A DNA stretch of 64,000 nucleotides from an alpha proteobacterium HIMB5 (lineage in GTDB: Bacteria > Pseudomonadota > Alphaproteobacteria > Pelagibacterales > Pelagibacteraceae), in the NCBI GenBank assembly GCA_000299095.1, contig CP003809.1, positions 620,001 through 684,000 of the forward strand. The letters are read 5' to 3'. The position numbers were made by a program, and so were the translations under genes. Positions 7,712 through 16,846 of the stretch are shown one piece after another. The notes beneath the pieces were generated by a model. It had not been told where the DNA came from and searched no databases. It saw only the letters and a list, made by a program, of their open reading frames with translations. How positions within the stretch are numbered: position 1 is the stretch's first letter; each line of letters opens with the position of its first letter.

Positions 7712-8000
7712 CTTGATTATTTATAAACTCTTTAAATTCTTTAGATGGTTTAAATAAGATAACTTTCCTAGCTGAAATAGTTTTTTCCTCTTTCGTTTTG
7801 GGATTTCTTCCTACTCTAGATTTTTTATATCTTATTGAAAAAGTTCCAAATTTTGAAATTTTAAGTTTTTCATTCTTTTTGATATTATCAAGAATAATTG
7901 AAAAGAAATCATCAATTAAATTTTCAGAAATTTTCTTTGAAAAACCTAACTGCATATAAACACTATTAACTAAGTCTTTTTTAGTTAAATTAATACGCAT
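7701..8000 (-). CDS. ihfA: Integration host factor alpha subunit (HU/IHF family)
   Basis: 99 residues, the IHF-alpha length. A DNA-bending nucleoid protein. The HU/IHF signature is seen in FGTFSIRYKKSRVGRNPKTKEE (about 51-72), where RNPKT contains the proline that intercalates into DNA. The N-terminal LTKKDLVNSVYMQLGFSKK fits IHF-alpha better than HU. It lies directly downstream of plsX with 1 nt between, and overlaps the merR gene. The fabH gene often found between plsX and ihfA in alphaproteobacteria is not there. Confidence 0.9.
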   Translation of the reverse strand: MRINLTKKDLVNSVYMQLGFSKKISENLIDDFFSIILDNIKKNEKLKISKFGTFSIRYKKSRVGRNPKTKEEKTISARKVILFKPSKEFKEFINNQDEI

Positions 8001-8001
8001 A

Positions 8002-9006
8002 CTAAGTTATATTATTTTTAATCTTATTTATCAAATCACCTTTTATAATTCTTTTGCAAACATCCAGTGAGTTTGAAAAACCTAAATAATCTGTTCCACC
8101 ATGACTTTTAACAACTGGAGAGTCTAGCCCAATAAATATTGCACCATTGTACAATCTTGGATCAAGTCTCTTTTTAAAATTATTTAAATTCTTAATATTT
8201 AATAATGATGAAATTTTTCCAATTAAATTACTAGTTAAAGCTTTTTTTAGTTCTTGAGTAATAAAGTTAGCGGTACCTTCAGCTGTTTTGAGAGCTACGT
8301 TGCCGGTAAATCCATCTGTTACTATGACGTTAACATCACCATCCATTAGATGATTTCCCTCAATATATCCTTTAAATTCAAAATCTAAATTTTTTTTATC
8401 ATTTAATATTTGAAAAGTTTCTTTAATAATTTCGTTACCTTTTATTTCCTCTGAACCGATATTAAGTAATGCAACTTTAGAAATATCGTTAGGAAATAAA
8501 GCTTTATACAATGAAGATCCCATAATAGAAAAATCAATTAAGTTTTTTGAGCTACATTCGATATTTGCACCTAGATCAAGTACTACGTTCATGCCTATTT
8601 TATTCGGCCATAAAGCTGAAAGAGCTGGTTTATCTATATTTTCAATCATTTTGATATTTAATTTTGATATTACTAAAAGTGCACCTGTATTTCCTGCTGA
8701 TATCACAATATCTGACTCTTTTGATTTAACACTTTCAATAGATTTCCACATACTTGTATCCTTGCCTCTTTTGGCAGCTTCTAAAGGAGAGTCGGTGCTT
8801 TTAACTGAATTATCTGTATGAAATATTTCATAGTTATCTTTTAAGACTTTATCGTCAATCAATGGAGTAATTTCATTTTTGTTTCCAAAGATTTTATAAA
8901 AAACATCTTTATTTTCTTTATGATGATGTGCGATACCATCTATAGTTTTTTTTGGTGATCCATCACCACCCATTGCATCTACTGCAATTTTTACCAAATC
9001 AGTCAT
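8002..9006 (-). CDS. plsX: Phosphate acyltransferase PlsX
   Basis: 334 residues, full length. It converts acyl-ACP to acyl-phosphate, the acyl donor for PlsY (encoded at 46588), in phospholipid synthesis at the membrane surface. The N-terminus IAVDAMGGDGSPKKTIDG and the central ISAGNTGALL are family hallmarks. So are the C-terminal NVIVTDGFTGNVALKTAEG and SHGGTDYLGFSNSLD. It is preceded by rpmF (11 bp) and followed by ihfA. Confidence 0.96.
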   Translation of the reverse strand: MTDLVKIAVDAMGGDGSPKKTIDGIAHHHKENKDVFYKIFGNKNEITPLIDDKVLKDNYEIFHTDNSVKSTDSPLEAAKRGKDTSMWKSIESVKSKESDIVISAGNTGALLVISKLNIKMIENIDKPALSALWPNKIGMNVVLDLGANIECSSKNLIDFSIMGSSLYKALFPNDISKVALLNIGSEEIKGNEIIKETFQILNDKKNLDFEFKGYIEGNHLMDGDVNVIVTDGFTGNVALKTAEGTANFITQELKKALTSNLIGKISSLLNIKNLNNFKKRLDPRLYNGAIFIGLDSPVVKSHGGTDYLGFSNSLDVCKRIIKGDLINKIKNNIT

Positions 9007-9017
9007 TTAATCTAATT

Positions 9018-9200
9018 TTATTCTTTTGGGTCTAGTACCTGTCGACCTTTGTACATACCTGTTTTTAAATCTAAATGATGTGACAATCTGTATTCACCAG
9101 ATTTCTTATCCTCAACAACATTTTTAGCTGAGAACTTCATGTTTTGCGCTCTTCTCATTCCAGTTCTAGAAGGCGTTTGTTTTCGTTTAGGTACTGCCAT
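9018..9200 (-). CDS. rpmF: 50S ribosomal protein L32
   Basis: 60 residues. The N-terminus [19 protein letters not shown] is diagnostic for L32. The middle [17 protein letters not shown] lacks the CxxC pairs of zinc-binding L32 proteins, as in other proteobacterial forms. It sits between the chaperone gene and plsX, the usual rpmF-plsX pairing. Confidence 0.96.
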   Translation of the reverse strand: MAVPKRKQTPSRTGMRRAQNMKFSAKNVVEDKKSGEYRLSHHLDLKTGMYKGRQVLDPKE

Positions 9201-9202
9201 AA

Positions 9203-9670
9203 TTAACGATTACTTACACTCTTTATGTAAGAATTTAAAGTGTTTTTTTTAAGAGTTTTTAAATAATTTTCAAAGTAATTTAGTAATAAAGGGCCATTAT
9301 TTGAATTTAAAACATAATTTTTTAAAATATTGATTTTTTCACTATCAGTTAAATCATCCCAGAAGTGAATTTTATCAATTATGCTATGAAATAGATTTAA
9401 GTAATCCTTCATTTTTTTATTGATTGATTGATCGCCATAACCAATTTCTCTAATGCTTAATTCAAGTTGTCTAAAAGTGAAATCATATATTTCTTGAAGC
9501 GTCACCCTGTTTTCCTTGTTTTTAAAATTTTTAAAAAAAAAAGCAAAATGTATAAGAAAATATACTAATCTATCAGAAAAAATATCTTGATTTTTAAAAT
9601 CTTTGTATAATTCTTTATTTCTAGTCAGTTGTATTAAATTATTATAAATATGTATATAATCTTTATTCAT
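9203..9670 (-). CDS. Ubiquinol-cytochrome c chaperone family protein (CBP3-like)
   Basis: 155 residues. The central block with [17 protein letters not shown] and [20 protein letters not shown] matches the ubiquinol-cytochrome c chaperone family, which helps assemble the cytochrome bc1 complex. In alphaproteobacteria this gene lies between bamE and a DUF177 gene before plsX. Here it lies directly before rpmF, with only 2 nt between. Its start codon overlaps the divergent bamE ATG (CATG). A TAATAT box ends 7 nt before the start and no Shine-Dalgarno is visible, so the mRNA may be leaderless. Confidence 0.85.
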   Translation of the reverse strand: MNKDYIHIYNNLIQLTRNKELYKDFKNQDIFSDRLVYFLIHFAFFFKNFKNKENRVTLQEIYDFTFRQLELSIREIGYGDQSINKKMKDYLNLFHSIIDKIHFWDDLTDSEKINILKNYVLNSNNGPLLLNYFENYLKTLKKNTLNSYIKSVSNR

Positions 9671-9683
9671 GAAAAAAATATTA
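9655..9683. promoter_or_regulatory. Mirrored candidate -10 boxes around overlapping divergent start codons
   Basis: The plus strand has TATAAT at 9655-9660, 8 nt before the bamE ATG (9669). The minus strand has TAATAT at 9683-9678, 7 nt before the chaperone ATG (9670). Start sites expected about 7 nt beyond each box fall at the ATGs. This predicts two leaderless transcripts whose promoters lie within each other's first codons. Confidence 0.45.
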
Positions 9684-10133
9684 TTTCTTTTTTTTGTTAT
9701 ATCATTTTTAAATGAATGTACTCTAAAAAAAAGAGTAGATCATCATGGTATTAATATGCTTAAAAAAAAAAGTGATAGATTAATTACGTCTGAGACAAAC
9801 AAAAATGATATCTTAAAAATTTTAGGTCCACCATCTACAAAAAGTAAATTTGATAGTGATATTTATATATATATTGAGCGAAAATTAACAACAGATAAAT
9901 TAATCAGATTTGGCAAACAATATTATTTAATTAATGATGTTGTTGTTTTAGAAATTGACGAAAAGGGTATCTTAAAAAAAAAAACATATTACGATCTTAA
10001 TAATATGAATGAAATAAAGTTAACAAAAGCTGAAACAAGTCTAGAATATACTAAACAAGGATTTGTTTATGACTTTCTGTCTAGTATGAGACAGAAAGTC
10101 AATGATCCTTTAGGAAAAAGAAAAAGAGATTAA
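9669..10133 (+). CDS. bamE: BamE/SmpA-family outer-membrane assembly lipoprotein
   Basis: 154 residues. A lipoprotein of the BAM complex that inserts beta-barrel proteins into the outer membrane. The N-terminal hydrophobic segment [17 protein letters not shown] ends at Cys17. Glu at -1 is unusual for a lipobox. The BamE core follows: TSETNKNDILKILGPPSTKS, then beta strands IYIYIERK and VVVLEIDEKGIL. The tail is basic (LGKRKRD). It is divergent from the bc1 chaperone gene with overlapping start codons, and convergent with hppA 1 nt away. A perfect 11-bp inverted repeat lies in its last 65 bases. Confidence 0.88.
   Translation: MKKILFLFFVISFLNECTLKKRVDHHGINMLKKKSDRLITSETNKNDILKILGPPSTKSKFDSDIYIYIERKLTTDKLIRFGKQYYLINDVVVLEIDEKGILKKKTYYDLNNMNEIKLTKAETSLEYTKQGFVYDFLSSMRQKVNDPLGKRKRD
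10071..10100. repeat. Perfect inverted repeat in the 3' end of bamE
   Basis: GACTTTCTGTC (10071-10081) and GACAGAAAGTC (10090-10100) are exact reverse complements across the 8-nt loop TAGTATGA. No T-run follows on either strand, so it is not a standard terminator. It lies 35-64 nt beyond the hppA stop on the minus strand, so it could cap the 3' end of the hppA mRNA. Confidence 0.6.
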
Positions 10134-10134
10134 G

Positions 10135-12240
10135 TTATCCAGCTATTACTGCTAACAACAATAGTGCAACAATATTTGTGATTTTAATCATTGGATTTAC
10201 AGCTGGTCCTGCTGTATCTTTATACGGATCCCCAACAGTATCACCTGTTACGGCTGCCTTATGAGCTTCTGATCCCTTTCCGCCATGATTGCCATCTTCA
10301 ATATATTTTTTTGCATTATCCCATGCACCACCACCAGCGGTCATTGAAACAGCAACAAATAAACCAGTTATAATTACACCCAACAACATTGCACCAACTG
10401 CAGCTAATGCAGCTACTTGACCACCAATTGCTAAGATAACAAAATACAAAACAATTGGGGATAGTACTGGTAGTAATGAAGGGATAATCATCTCCTTGAT
10501 TGCAGCTACTGTCAATAAATCAACTAACTTTGCGTAATCAGGTTTTTGTTTTCTTTTCATAATACCCGGGAATTTTTTAAACTGTCTTCTCACTTCAATA
10601 ACCACTGCGCCACCTGCTCTACCTACAGCTTGCATTCCCATTGATCCAAACAAATACGGTAACATTCCACCTATTAATAATCCAACTACAACATAAGGAT
10701 TTGAAAGATCAAATGTAACAACTATACCTTCTAATTTTGAACCAACTTCTTTTGAAAAGTGTTTTATGTCTTCTGTATACGCTGCAAATAATACTAGTGC
10801 ACCTAATCCAGCTGAACCTATGGCATAACCTTTTGTTACAGCTTTAGTTGTGTTACCAACAGCATCTAAAGCATCAGTTGTTTTTCTTACATTATTCGGC
10901 AGCTTAGACATTTCTGCAATACCACCAGCATTATCAGTAACAGGACCATATGCATCTAAAGCCACAACCATTCCAGCAAGAGCTAACATTGTTGTAACTG
11001 CTATTGCAATACCATACAAGCCCGCAATGTGATTAGTTAATAAAATACCACCAACAATGATTAATGCAGGAATTGCAGTTGCTTCAAGAGATATTGCTAA
11101 ACCTTGAATAACATTTGTTCCATGTCCAGTTGTTGATGATTTAGCTACACTTTTAACCGGACGGTAACTTGTGCCTGTGTAATATTCAGTAACCCATATT
11201 AATAATCCCGTAATTACAAGACCAATTATTCCACAATAGTATAAATCTTTTCCAGAAAAAGTTACATCATTAAATTGATAAGTATTTTCTAAGCCTAAAA
11301 CATAATCAGTTACAGGGTATAAAATAGCTAGAGAAGTAACTGCTGAAACAACAAAACCTTTATAAAGTGCATTCATTACATTTTTGCTGCTTCCTAACTT
11401 GACGAAAAATGTTCCAATAATTGAAGTTAAAATACACGCGCCACCAATTGTTAAAGGGTAAAGCATCATATTTAAATCTCCTACAAAAAAAATAGAAGCT
11501 AAAACCATAGTTGCAACAATTGTAACTGCATAAGTTTCAAATAAGTCAGCAGCCATACCTGCACAATCACCAACGTTATCACCAACGTTATCAGCTATTA
11601 CAGCTGGATTTCTTGGATCATCTTCTGGAATACCTGCCTCTACTTTTCCAACTAAGTCAGCACCTACATCAGCACCTTTTGTAAAAATACCTCCACCTAA
11701 TCTGGCAAATATAGAAATTAATGATGCACCGAAACCAAGTGCAACTAGAGCATTTACAATTTCTCTATCATCTACACCAGCTTTTAATAATAAATAGTAG
11801 TACACTGCAATTGCTAGTAAAGCTAATCCAGCAACTAACATTCCAGTAACTGCTCCTGATTTAAAAGCAACAGCAAGTCCGCTTGCTAATCCTTTTCTAG
11901 ATGCTTCAGCAGTTCTTACATTTGCTTCTACAGAAACTAACATTCCAACATAACCTGCAACACCTGAAAATACTGCACCAATTAAGTATCCTAATCCTAC
12001 TAATGGACTAAATACATAACTAACAATTACAAGCACAACAACTCCAACAATTGCTATTGTCTTATATTGTCTTGCTAAATATGCTTTAGCTCCAATTTGA
12101 ATAGCTGAAGCAATTTCTTGCATTTTAGAATTTCCAGAACTTGAGTTTAAAATGTTTTTTCCAGTGAAAAAACCATAAACGATTGATAAAAGTCCTGCGA
12201 TTATTGTGTAAATTAGAATATTTTCTTCTGTGTTGCTCAT
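10135..12240 (-). CDS. hppA: Proton-translocating membrane pyrophosphatase
   Basis: 701 residues with about 16 membrane segments. It hydrolyses pyrophosphate and pumps protons across the inner membrane, so it can conserve energy from biosynthetic PPi. The substrate loop contains [20 protein letters not shown] and the [19 protein letters not shown] repeat. The C-terminus has [19 protein letters not shown]. The motif GNTTKA carries Lys where potassium-dependent enzymes have Ala, so it is predicted to be the potassium-independent H+ type. An AAGG ribosome site precedes the ATG, within a 74-bp gap after thiL. Confidence 0.97.
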   Translation of the reverse strand: MSNTEENILIYTIIAGLLSIVYGFFTGKNILNSSSGNSKMQEIASAIQIGAKAYLARQYKTIAIVGVVVLVIVSYVFSPLVGLGYLIGAVFSGVAGYVGMLVSVEANVRTAEASRKGLASGLAVAFKSGAVTGMLVAGLALLAIAVYYYLLLKAGVDDREIVNALVALGFGASLISIFARLGGGIFTKGADVGADLVGKVEAGIPEDDPRNPAVIADNVGDNVGDCAGMAADLFETYAVTIVATMVLASIFFVGDLNMMLYPLTIGGACILTSIIGTFFVKLGSSKNVMNALYKGFVVSAVTSLAILYPVTDYVLGLENTYQFNDVTFSGKDLYYCGIIGLVITGLLIWVTEYYTGTSYRPVKSVAKSSTTGHGTNVIQGLAISLEATAIPALIIVGGILLTNHIAGLYGIAIAVTTMLALAGMVVALDAYGPVTDNAGGIAEMSKLPNNVRKTTDALDAVGNTTKAVTKGYAIGSAGLGALVLFAAYTEDIKHFSKEVGSKLEGIVVTFDLSNPYVVVGLLIGGMLPYLFGSMGMQAVGRAGGAVVIEVRRQFKKFPGIMKRKQKPDYAKLVDLLTVAAIKEMIIPSLLPVLSPIVLYFVILAIGGQVAALAAVGAMLLGVIITGLFVAVSMTAGGGAWDNAKKYIEDGNHGGKGSEAHKAAVTGDTVGDPYKDTAGPAVNPMIKITNIVALLLLAVIAG

Positions 12241-12314
12241 TTTTACCTTGATTATGTTGTTAATTTAATAATGCCCGGACAATACAAAAAAAAGTATAAA
12301 AGGCAATAAAAAGT

Positions 12315-13274
12315 TCAAAATTGGTGCTCAAACCCCTTATAAATTTGGGCAATTTTATTACCTTTTTTATCAATAATTAGAGGCCCTTTTTGCCCAGATA
12401 TTATTTTTCCAATTTTTGTAATTTTTATCTTAGATGACTTTGATATTTGATTTATGATTCTTGATTTTGACTTATTAGCAGAAAATAAGATTTGATAATC
12501 ATCACCTTGAGAGACTACATTTTCCAATTTTACCTTTTTAAGAGAAATTAGTTTACTTAACTGACTTGAAATCGGGACTTTATTTAAATCAATTTCGAAA
12601 AACAAATTCTTTTTGTTAATCATTTTATTAATATCTGAAAATAATCCATCAGACAAATCAATTGAGGTATTAGCGTGCTTATTAATAAAATTAAAAAGTT
12701 TATATTGAATATCAGGTAAATAATATTTTTTTATAAAATATTTTTTATCAAATGAATTTAATTTGATTTTATTCTTTAAAATATTTAATCCAATGAAGCT
12801 GTCACCCAATTCTCCAGTAACATAAATATCATCACCAATTTTACCATTATTTCTTTTAACTATATTTGATGAATAACCAACTGAAACAAATGTAAAACTT
12901 AACTTAGATGAATAGGTTGTATCACCCCCTCCTAGTTTGATCTTAAATTTTTTTTGTTCAGATTTCAGGGCATTAGAAATTAATTTTAAATTTTTTTTAG
13001 AAAAACTCATTTTATTTCCAGACCCAGATAAAAAATACAATTCAGGCTTAACGCCTTTACAGATTATATCTGAAATTGATGAGCGTAATATTTTCTTAAT
13101 TACTAAATCAGGATTATCAAAATTTAGAAAATGAACACCTTCAACATATGTATCAACAGAGATAACTAACTTTTTATATCTATCAAAAAAAACATCGTCT
13201 GTTAATTCAAATGATCCAGGATTATCTTTTGATAAATTAGAAAAATATTTTTTAATTAGTTGAAATTCTTTCAT
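12315..13274 (-). CDS. thiL: Thiamine-monophosphate kinase
   Basis: 319 residues. It phosphorylates thiamine monophosphate to thiamine diphosphate, using ATP. Family stretches include LTDDVFFDRYKKLVISVDTY (about 24-43), the KKILRSSISDIICKGVKPE region, GGGDTTYSSKLSFTFVSVGY, and ANTSIDLSDGLFSDI (about 200-215). The central metal-binding Asp residues are kept. The start overlaps nusB by 23 bp, as in the common nusB-thiL pair. It is the last gene of the riboflavin-nusB-thiL run. Confidence 0.94.
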   Translation of the reverse strand: MKEFQLIKKYFSNLSKDNPGSFELTDDVFFDRYKKLVISVDTYVEGVHFLNFDNPDLVIKKILRSSISDIICKGVKPELYFLSGSGNKMSFSKKNLKLISNALKSEQKKFKIKLGGGDTTYSSKLSFTFVSVGYSSNIVKRNNGKIGDDIYVTGELGDSFIGLNILKNKIKLNSFDKKYFIKKYYLPDIQYKLFNFINKHANTSIDLSDGLFSDINKMINKKNLFFEIDLNKVPISSQLSKLISLKKVKLENVVSQGDDYQILFSANKSKSRIINQISKSSKIKITKIGKIISGQKGPLIIDKKGNKIAQIYKGFEHQF

Positions 13275-13671
13275 TTAGGTTTCTTAAATTTTTACCTATA
13301 GTATCTAATAATGCATTTAAATATTTTGTTTGATTTTCTTCAATAAAATAATTTGAAGCATTCAAATATTCTTTAATTATTATCCTTAAAGATAAATTTG
13401 GCTTATACAAGAGCTCAAAAGTTGCAGCTTTTAAAATTATTTGAAAAACTTTATCAAAAGATTTTGAATTAAAATCTATAGATAAATATTTCTTTAATTC
13501 ATCTTCAAGTAAATCATTTCTTTCTATGGAACCATTTACAACCTCTTTTATAAATTTCTTAAAACGGTGTTTTGGAAAATCAATTAAATCCTCATTATTA
13601 ATCAAATAACCATAGAGTTTTTGTATTATAATTACTCTTGGATTATTTTTGGGGCTATAATTTATTTTCAT
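13252..13671 (-). CDS. nusB: Transcription antitermination factor NusB
   Basis: 139 residues, normal size. It binds boxA RNA with ribosomal protein S10 in rRNA antitermination. The all-helical NusB fold shows in VIIIQKLYGYLINNEDLIDF near the N-terminus, in ILKAATFELLYKPNLSLRII and in the C-terminal YLNALLDTIGKNLRN. It shares one base with the ribH stop (TAATG type overlap) and overlaps thiL, the conserved ribH-nusB-thiL order. Confidence 0.92.
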   Translation of the reverse strand: MKINYSPKNNPRVIIIQKLYGYLINNEDLIDFPKHRFKKFIKEVVNGSIERNDLLEDELKKYLSIDFNSKSFDKVFQIILKAATFELLYKPNLSLRIIIKEYLNASNYFIEENQTKYLNALLDTIGKNLRNLNERISTN

Positions 13672-14057
13672 TAAATTGATAAAATTGAAATAACAGCTTT
13701 AGCTGCCTCAGAACCTTTATTTTTTCTCTTAATTGCTTGTTTCATATTTAAACAAGTAATTATACCATTTCCAATTGGTTTTTTATTTTCAATTGATAAA
13801 CTCATTATAGCGTTTGTTGAGGCTTGAGAAATAAAATCAAAATGAGGTGTTTGACCTTTAATTACACACCCTAAAGCTAAGAAACCGTCATATTTTTTAA
13901 TTTTTTTTGAAATTACTACAGGTATCTCAAAAACACCAGGAACTAATATTTCATCACACAAAAAATTATTTTTTAATTTTTGTTTTGCGCTTCTTAATAA
14001 ACCAGAATAAATATTACTATAATAATTGGAGCCAACGATAAGTATTTTCTTTTTCAT
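13671..14057 (-). CDS. ribH: 6,7-dimethyl-8-ribityllumazine synthase
   Basis: 128 residues, a little shorter than usual (about 155), mainly from a trimmed N-terminus. It condenses the ribityl-aminouracil with dihydroxybutanone phosphate to form lumazine. Family stretches are VPGVFEIPVVISKKIKKYDG (about 40-59), ALGCVIKGQTPHFDFISQAS with the catalytic His, and IGNGIITCLNMKQA. Overlaps of 1 bp join it to both ribBA and nusB. Confidence 0.95.
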   Translation of the reverse strand: MKKKILIVGSNYYSNIYSGLLRSAKQKLKNNFLCDEILVPGVFEIPVVISKKIKKYDGFLALGCVIKGQTPHFDFISQASTNAIMSLSIENKKPIGNGIITCLNMKQAIKRKNKGSEAAKAVISILSI

Positions 14058-15157
14058 TAAATAATTTCTTGTTTTACTATTTTTATATCATACCCATCTA
14101 AACCAATAACTTTTTTTGGTGATTTTGTAATTAATATCATGTCTCTTATTTTTAAATCCTTTATTATTTGAGCTCCTATACCATAGTTTCTGATTAATTT
14201 ATCATTACCTTGTTTATAAAATGTTTTATTTTCATAGTCTTTAAGAGTTTGTGTTACAGATTTCAAATTACTATCTTTAATAAATACTAAAACACAATTT
14301 TTGAATTTCTTAAAATAATTCAATGTTTTATTGAATGAATTTGGAAGTTGTTGGTTTATTAAATAATTCTGGACTACATTTGATGATATTACTCTAACCC
14401 GAGGTATAGTTTTTCTATTAAGTTTGCCTTTAATTAAAGCAAAATGTTCAGAACCATCTAAAGTATTCTCATAAATTCTTATATCATAATTGTTATTTTT
14501 AAATTTAATTGATGATTTATCCTTAAGCTTAATTAATTTTTCTTTTTTTAATCTATATGAAATTAAATCCTCTATTTTTCCTATTTTCAAATTATGTTTT
14601 TTGGCAAAATCATGTAAATCTTTACCTTTTGACATCGAACCATCATCATTCATGATTTCACATATAACTGCTGAATTGTTTTTTTTTGCAAGTTTAGATA
14701 TATCAACAGAAGCTTCAGTGTGACCTGCTCTTACTAGAACGCCCCCATCTCTTGCAATGATTGGAAATATATGACCTGGAGACACAATATCTTTTTTAGT
14801 AGCAGATTTTTTTGTAGCAACTTTTATTGTTCTTGCTCTGTCTTTAGCTGATATACCTGTGGTTATTCCTTTTCTAGCTTCTATGGAAACAGTGAAAGCA
14901 GTTTTATTTCTAGACTCATTTTTTGGTGACATCAAACTTAGGTTAAGTTTTTTTGCTTGAATGCTATCCATAGCTAAACAAATTAAGCCTCTTCCATTTT
15001 TAGCCATGAAGTTAATATTTTTTGTATTAGCGCATGATGAAGGTATAATTAAATCTCCTTCGTTTTCTCTTTTTTCATCATCAACCAAAATAAACATCTT
15101 ATTTTGTTTTGCATCTCTGATTATAGACTCGATTGAAGAAAAATTATTTTTTTTCAT
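14057..15157 (-). CDS. ribB: DHBP synthase fused to a degenerate GTP cyclohydrolase II-like domain
   Basis: 366 residues. Residues 1-205 are a full RibB domain, making 3,4-dihydroxy-2-butanone 4-phosphate from ribulose 5-phosphate. They include DDEKRENEGDLIIPSS, the HIFPIIARDGGVLVRAGHTEA block and the DGSMSKGKDLHDFAKKHNLK tail. Residues 206-366 align with RibA only in outline. The C-terminal YGIGAQIIKDLKIRDMILIT is kept. The zinc motif (C..GDxxxSxxCxC) is gone, replaced by a stretch containing VRVISSNVVQNYLIN. GTP cyclohydrolase activity is therefore unlikely, as in other alphaproteobacterial RibB hybrids. It overlaps ribE by 14 bp. Confidence 0.93.
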   Translation of the reverse strand: MKKNNFSSIESIIRDAKQNKMFILVDDEKRENEGDLIIPSSCANTKNINFMAKNGRGLICLAMDSIQAKKLNLSLMSPKNESRNKTAFTVSIEARKGITTGISAKDRARTIKVATKKSATKKDIVSPGHIFPIIARDGGVLVRAGHTEASVDISKLAKKNNSAVICEIMNDDGSMSKGKDLHDFAKKHNLKIGKIEDLISYRLKKEKLIKLKDKSSIKFKNNNYDIRIYENTLDGSEHFALIKGKLNRKTIPRVRVISSNVVQNYLINQQLPNSFNKTLNYFKKFKNCVLVFIKDSNLKSVTQTLKDYENKTFYKQGNDKLIRNYGIGAQIIKDLKIRDMILITKSPKKVIGLDGYDIKIVKQEII

Positions 15158-15737
15158 TAAAATAATTTCTTACATATTTTGATAAAATATCAATTTCAAT
15201 ATTAACAATACTTCCTTTGGATAAAGTAGATAAATTTGTTAGTTTAAAAGTATGAGGTATTACCCATATCTCAAATCCATCTTTTGTTAATTTCGAAATA
15301 GTTAAAGATATCCCGTTAATACTTATAGAAGCTTTTTCAATTAGCTGTTTTCTAAATTTTTTATCTAGACTAAATCTAAATAAATAAGATTTATCAACTT
15401 TTGAAATTAATAATACTTTTCCTACAGTATCCACATGACCTTGACAAATATGTCCTGATATTGGTTGTTTGTATTTTAAGGGAAGTTCTAAATTTAAGAT
15501 AGATCCTAATTTTATATTTTTAAAATTTGAACGTTTAATAGTTTCATTTGATAGATAAAATTCAGATAAATCTTTTTTAACAGAAACTAGGGTTAAACAT
15601 ACTCCATCACAAGCAACAGAAACGCCTAGATCCTTTTTTTTTAATTTAAGATTTGTTTTGAGAAAAACATTTAAACCTTTAGGTCTTTTAACAATTTTCT
15701 TTAAAATACCTTTATTGAAAATAATACCATTAAACAT
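15144..15737 (-). CDS. ribE: Riboflavin synthase, alpha subunit
   Basis: 197 residues in two lumazine-binding repeats. It dismutates two lumazines to riboflavin. The N-terminal MFNGII replaces the more common MFTGIV. The first repeat has SVACDGVCLTLVSV, and the junction has KQPISGHICQGHVDTVGKVL. The second repeat has ISINGISLTISKLTKDGFEI and VIPHTFKLTNL. It lies 2 nt after ribD and overlaps ribBA, forming ribD-ribE-ribBA-ribH. Confidence 0.95.
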   Translation of the reverse strand: MFNGIIFNKGILKKIVKRPKGLNVFLKTNLKLKKKDLGVSVACDGVCLTLVSVKKDLSEFYLSNETIKRSNFKNIKLGSILNLELPLKYKQPISGHICQGHVDTVGKVLLISKVDKSYLFRFSLDKKFRKQLIEKASISINGISLTISKLTKDGFEIWVIPHTFKLTNLSTLSKGSIVNIEIDILSKYVRNYFNEKK

Positions 15738-15739
15738 AA

Positions 15740-16846
15740 TTAGTTTTTATATAAAATTATTTTGTCTTTATCACCTTGATTTGTTAAATCAAATTTATAC
15801 TTAAAGTTCTTAAGTTTGGTTGAAAAATTTTTAAGTAAAACATAATTGTCCTTAATTTTAATGTTTTTTTGATTATCAATTAAATAAAATTTATGAAAAA
15901 GTCTTCCTTTTAAAAAACTATTTGTCAGCCTATTTCCCCCTTCCACTAATAAATTTCTGCATCCATTTTTATATAGTTTTTGAAGAATTAACTTTAAATC
16001 TAAATTTTTATTTTTATCGAGTTTAATTTTAATCAAATGAAATTTGTTTCTCTTTAAAATATCAATTTTTTTTTTGTTGTTTGAATTAAAAAAAATAAAA
16101 GTTTTATTTTTTTTTGCACTTTTAAAAATATAAGAATTTTGATTTATATCTAAGTTTTTATCCAAAATTGCTCTTGAGGGAGAATAATTTTCATAACCTT
16201 TCAGTCTACAATTTAATTTTGGATTATCAGTATTTAGAGTTTTTGATGATATAAGAATTGTGTCATTCTTATATCTTAAATAATGCATTAATTTATCAGT
16301 TTTTAAGTTTGTGATTTTTTTATAATGATCACCATAAATTAAATTATTTTTAGTTTTAGCAATTTTTCCTGTTACGTAAGGAATTTTTTTAGATCTGTTG
16401 ATAAAATATGGTTTATAGAAATCCTTAATATTTTCTGATAACAAATTTTTTTTTACTACTATATTTGATTTATTGAGTATTTTTTTTGTTTTACCCTTTA
16501 CTTTCTTGTCGATATCTTCAATGCCATAAATCAACTCTTTAATTTTCTTTTTAATAATAATATTTGTACATGGAGGTGTTTTTCCATAGTGAGAACATGG
16601 TTCAAGTGTTACATACAGTTTTGAATCTTTTAATGATTCTGTTGAATTATTAATAGCTGATCTTTCTGCATGTGGTTTTCCATTTAACCCCGTAGATCCA
16701 ATTGATATAATTTTATTGTTTTTTACTATTACACAACCAACAGCAGGATTTGTTCCTGTCAATCCATGTTTTAACATTGCTAATTTAAGAGCAATGTTCA
16801 TGTAGTTTTTATCTGACTGACTAAATCTATCTTTTTTTGTAGACAT
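15740..16846 (-). CDS. ribD: Bifunctional riboflavin deaminase-reductase
   Basis: 368 residues. The N-terminal cytidine-deaminase-like domain has the zinc motif HAERSAI and [11 protein letters not shown] (about 50-95). The C-terminal reductase domain includes [17 protein letters not shown] and [15 protein letters not shown]. Together they catalyse steps two and three of the pathway from the GTP-derived pyrimidine. The start overlaps nrdR by 20 bp. An alternative ATG 15 codons downstream (16801) is close to the usual N-terminus of the family, so the first 15 residues may not be used. Confidence 0.95.
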   Translation of the reverse strand: MSTKKDRFSQSDKNYMNIALKLAMLKHGLTGTNPAVGCVIVKNNKIISIGSTGLNGKPHAERSAINNSTESLKDSKLYVTLEPCSHYGKTPPCTNIIIKKKIKELIYGIEDIDKKVKGKTKKILNKSNIVVKKNLLSENIKDFYKPYFINRSKKIPYVTGKIAKTKNNLIYGDHYKKITNLKTDKLMHYLRYKNDTILISSKTLNTDNPKLNCRLKGYENYSPSRAILDKNLDINQNSYIFKSAKKNKTFIFFNSNNKKKIDILKRNKFHLIKIKLDKNKNLDLKLILQKLYKNGCRNLLVEGGNRLTNSFLKGRLFHKFYLIDNQKNIKIKDNYVLLKNFSTKLKNFKYKFDLTNQGDKDKIILYKN

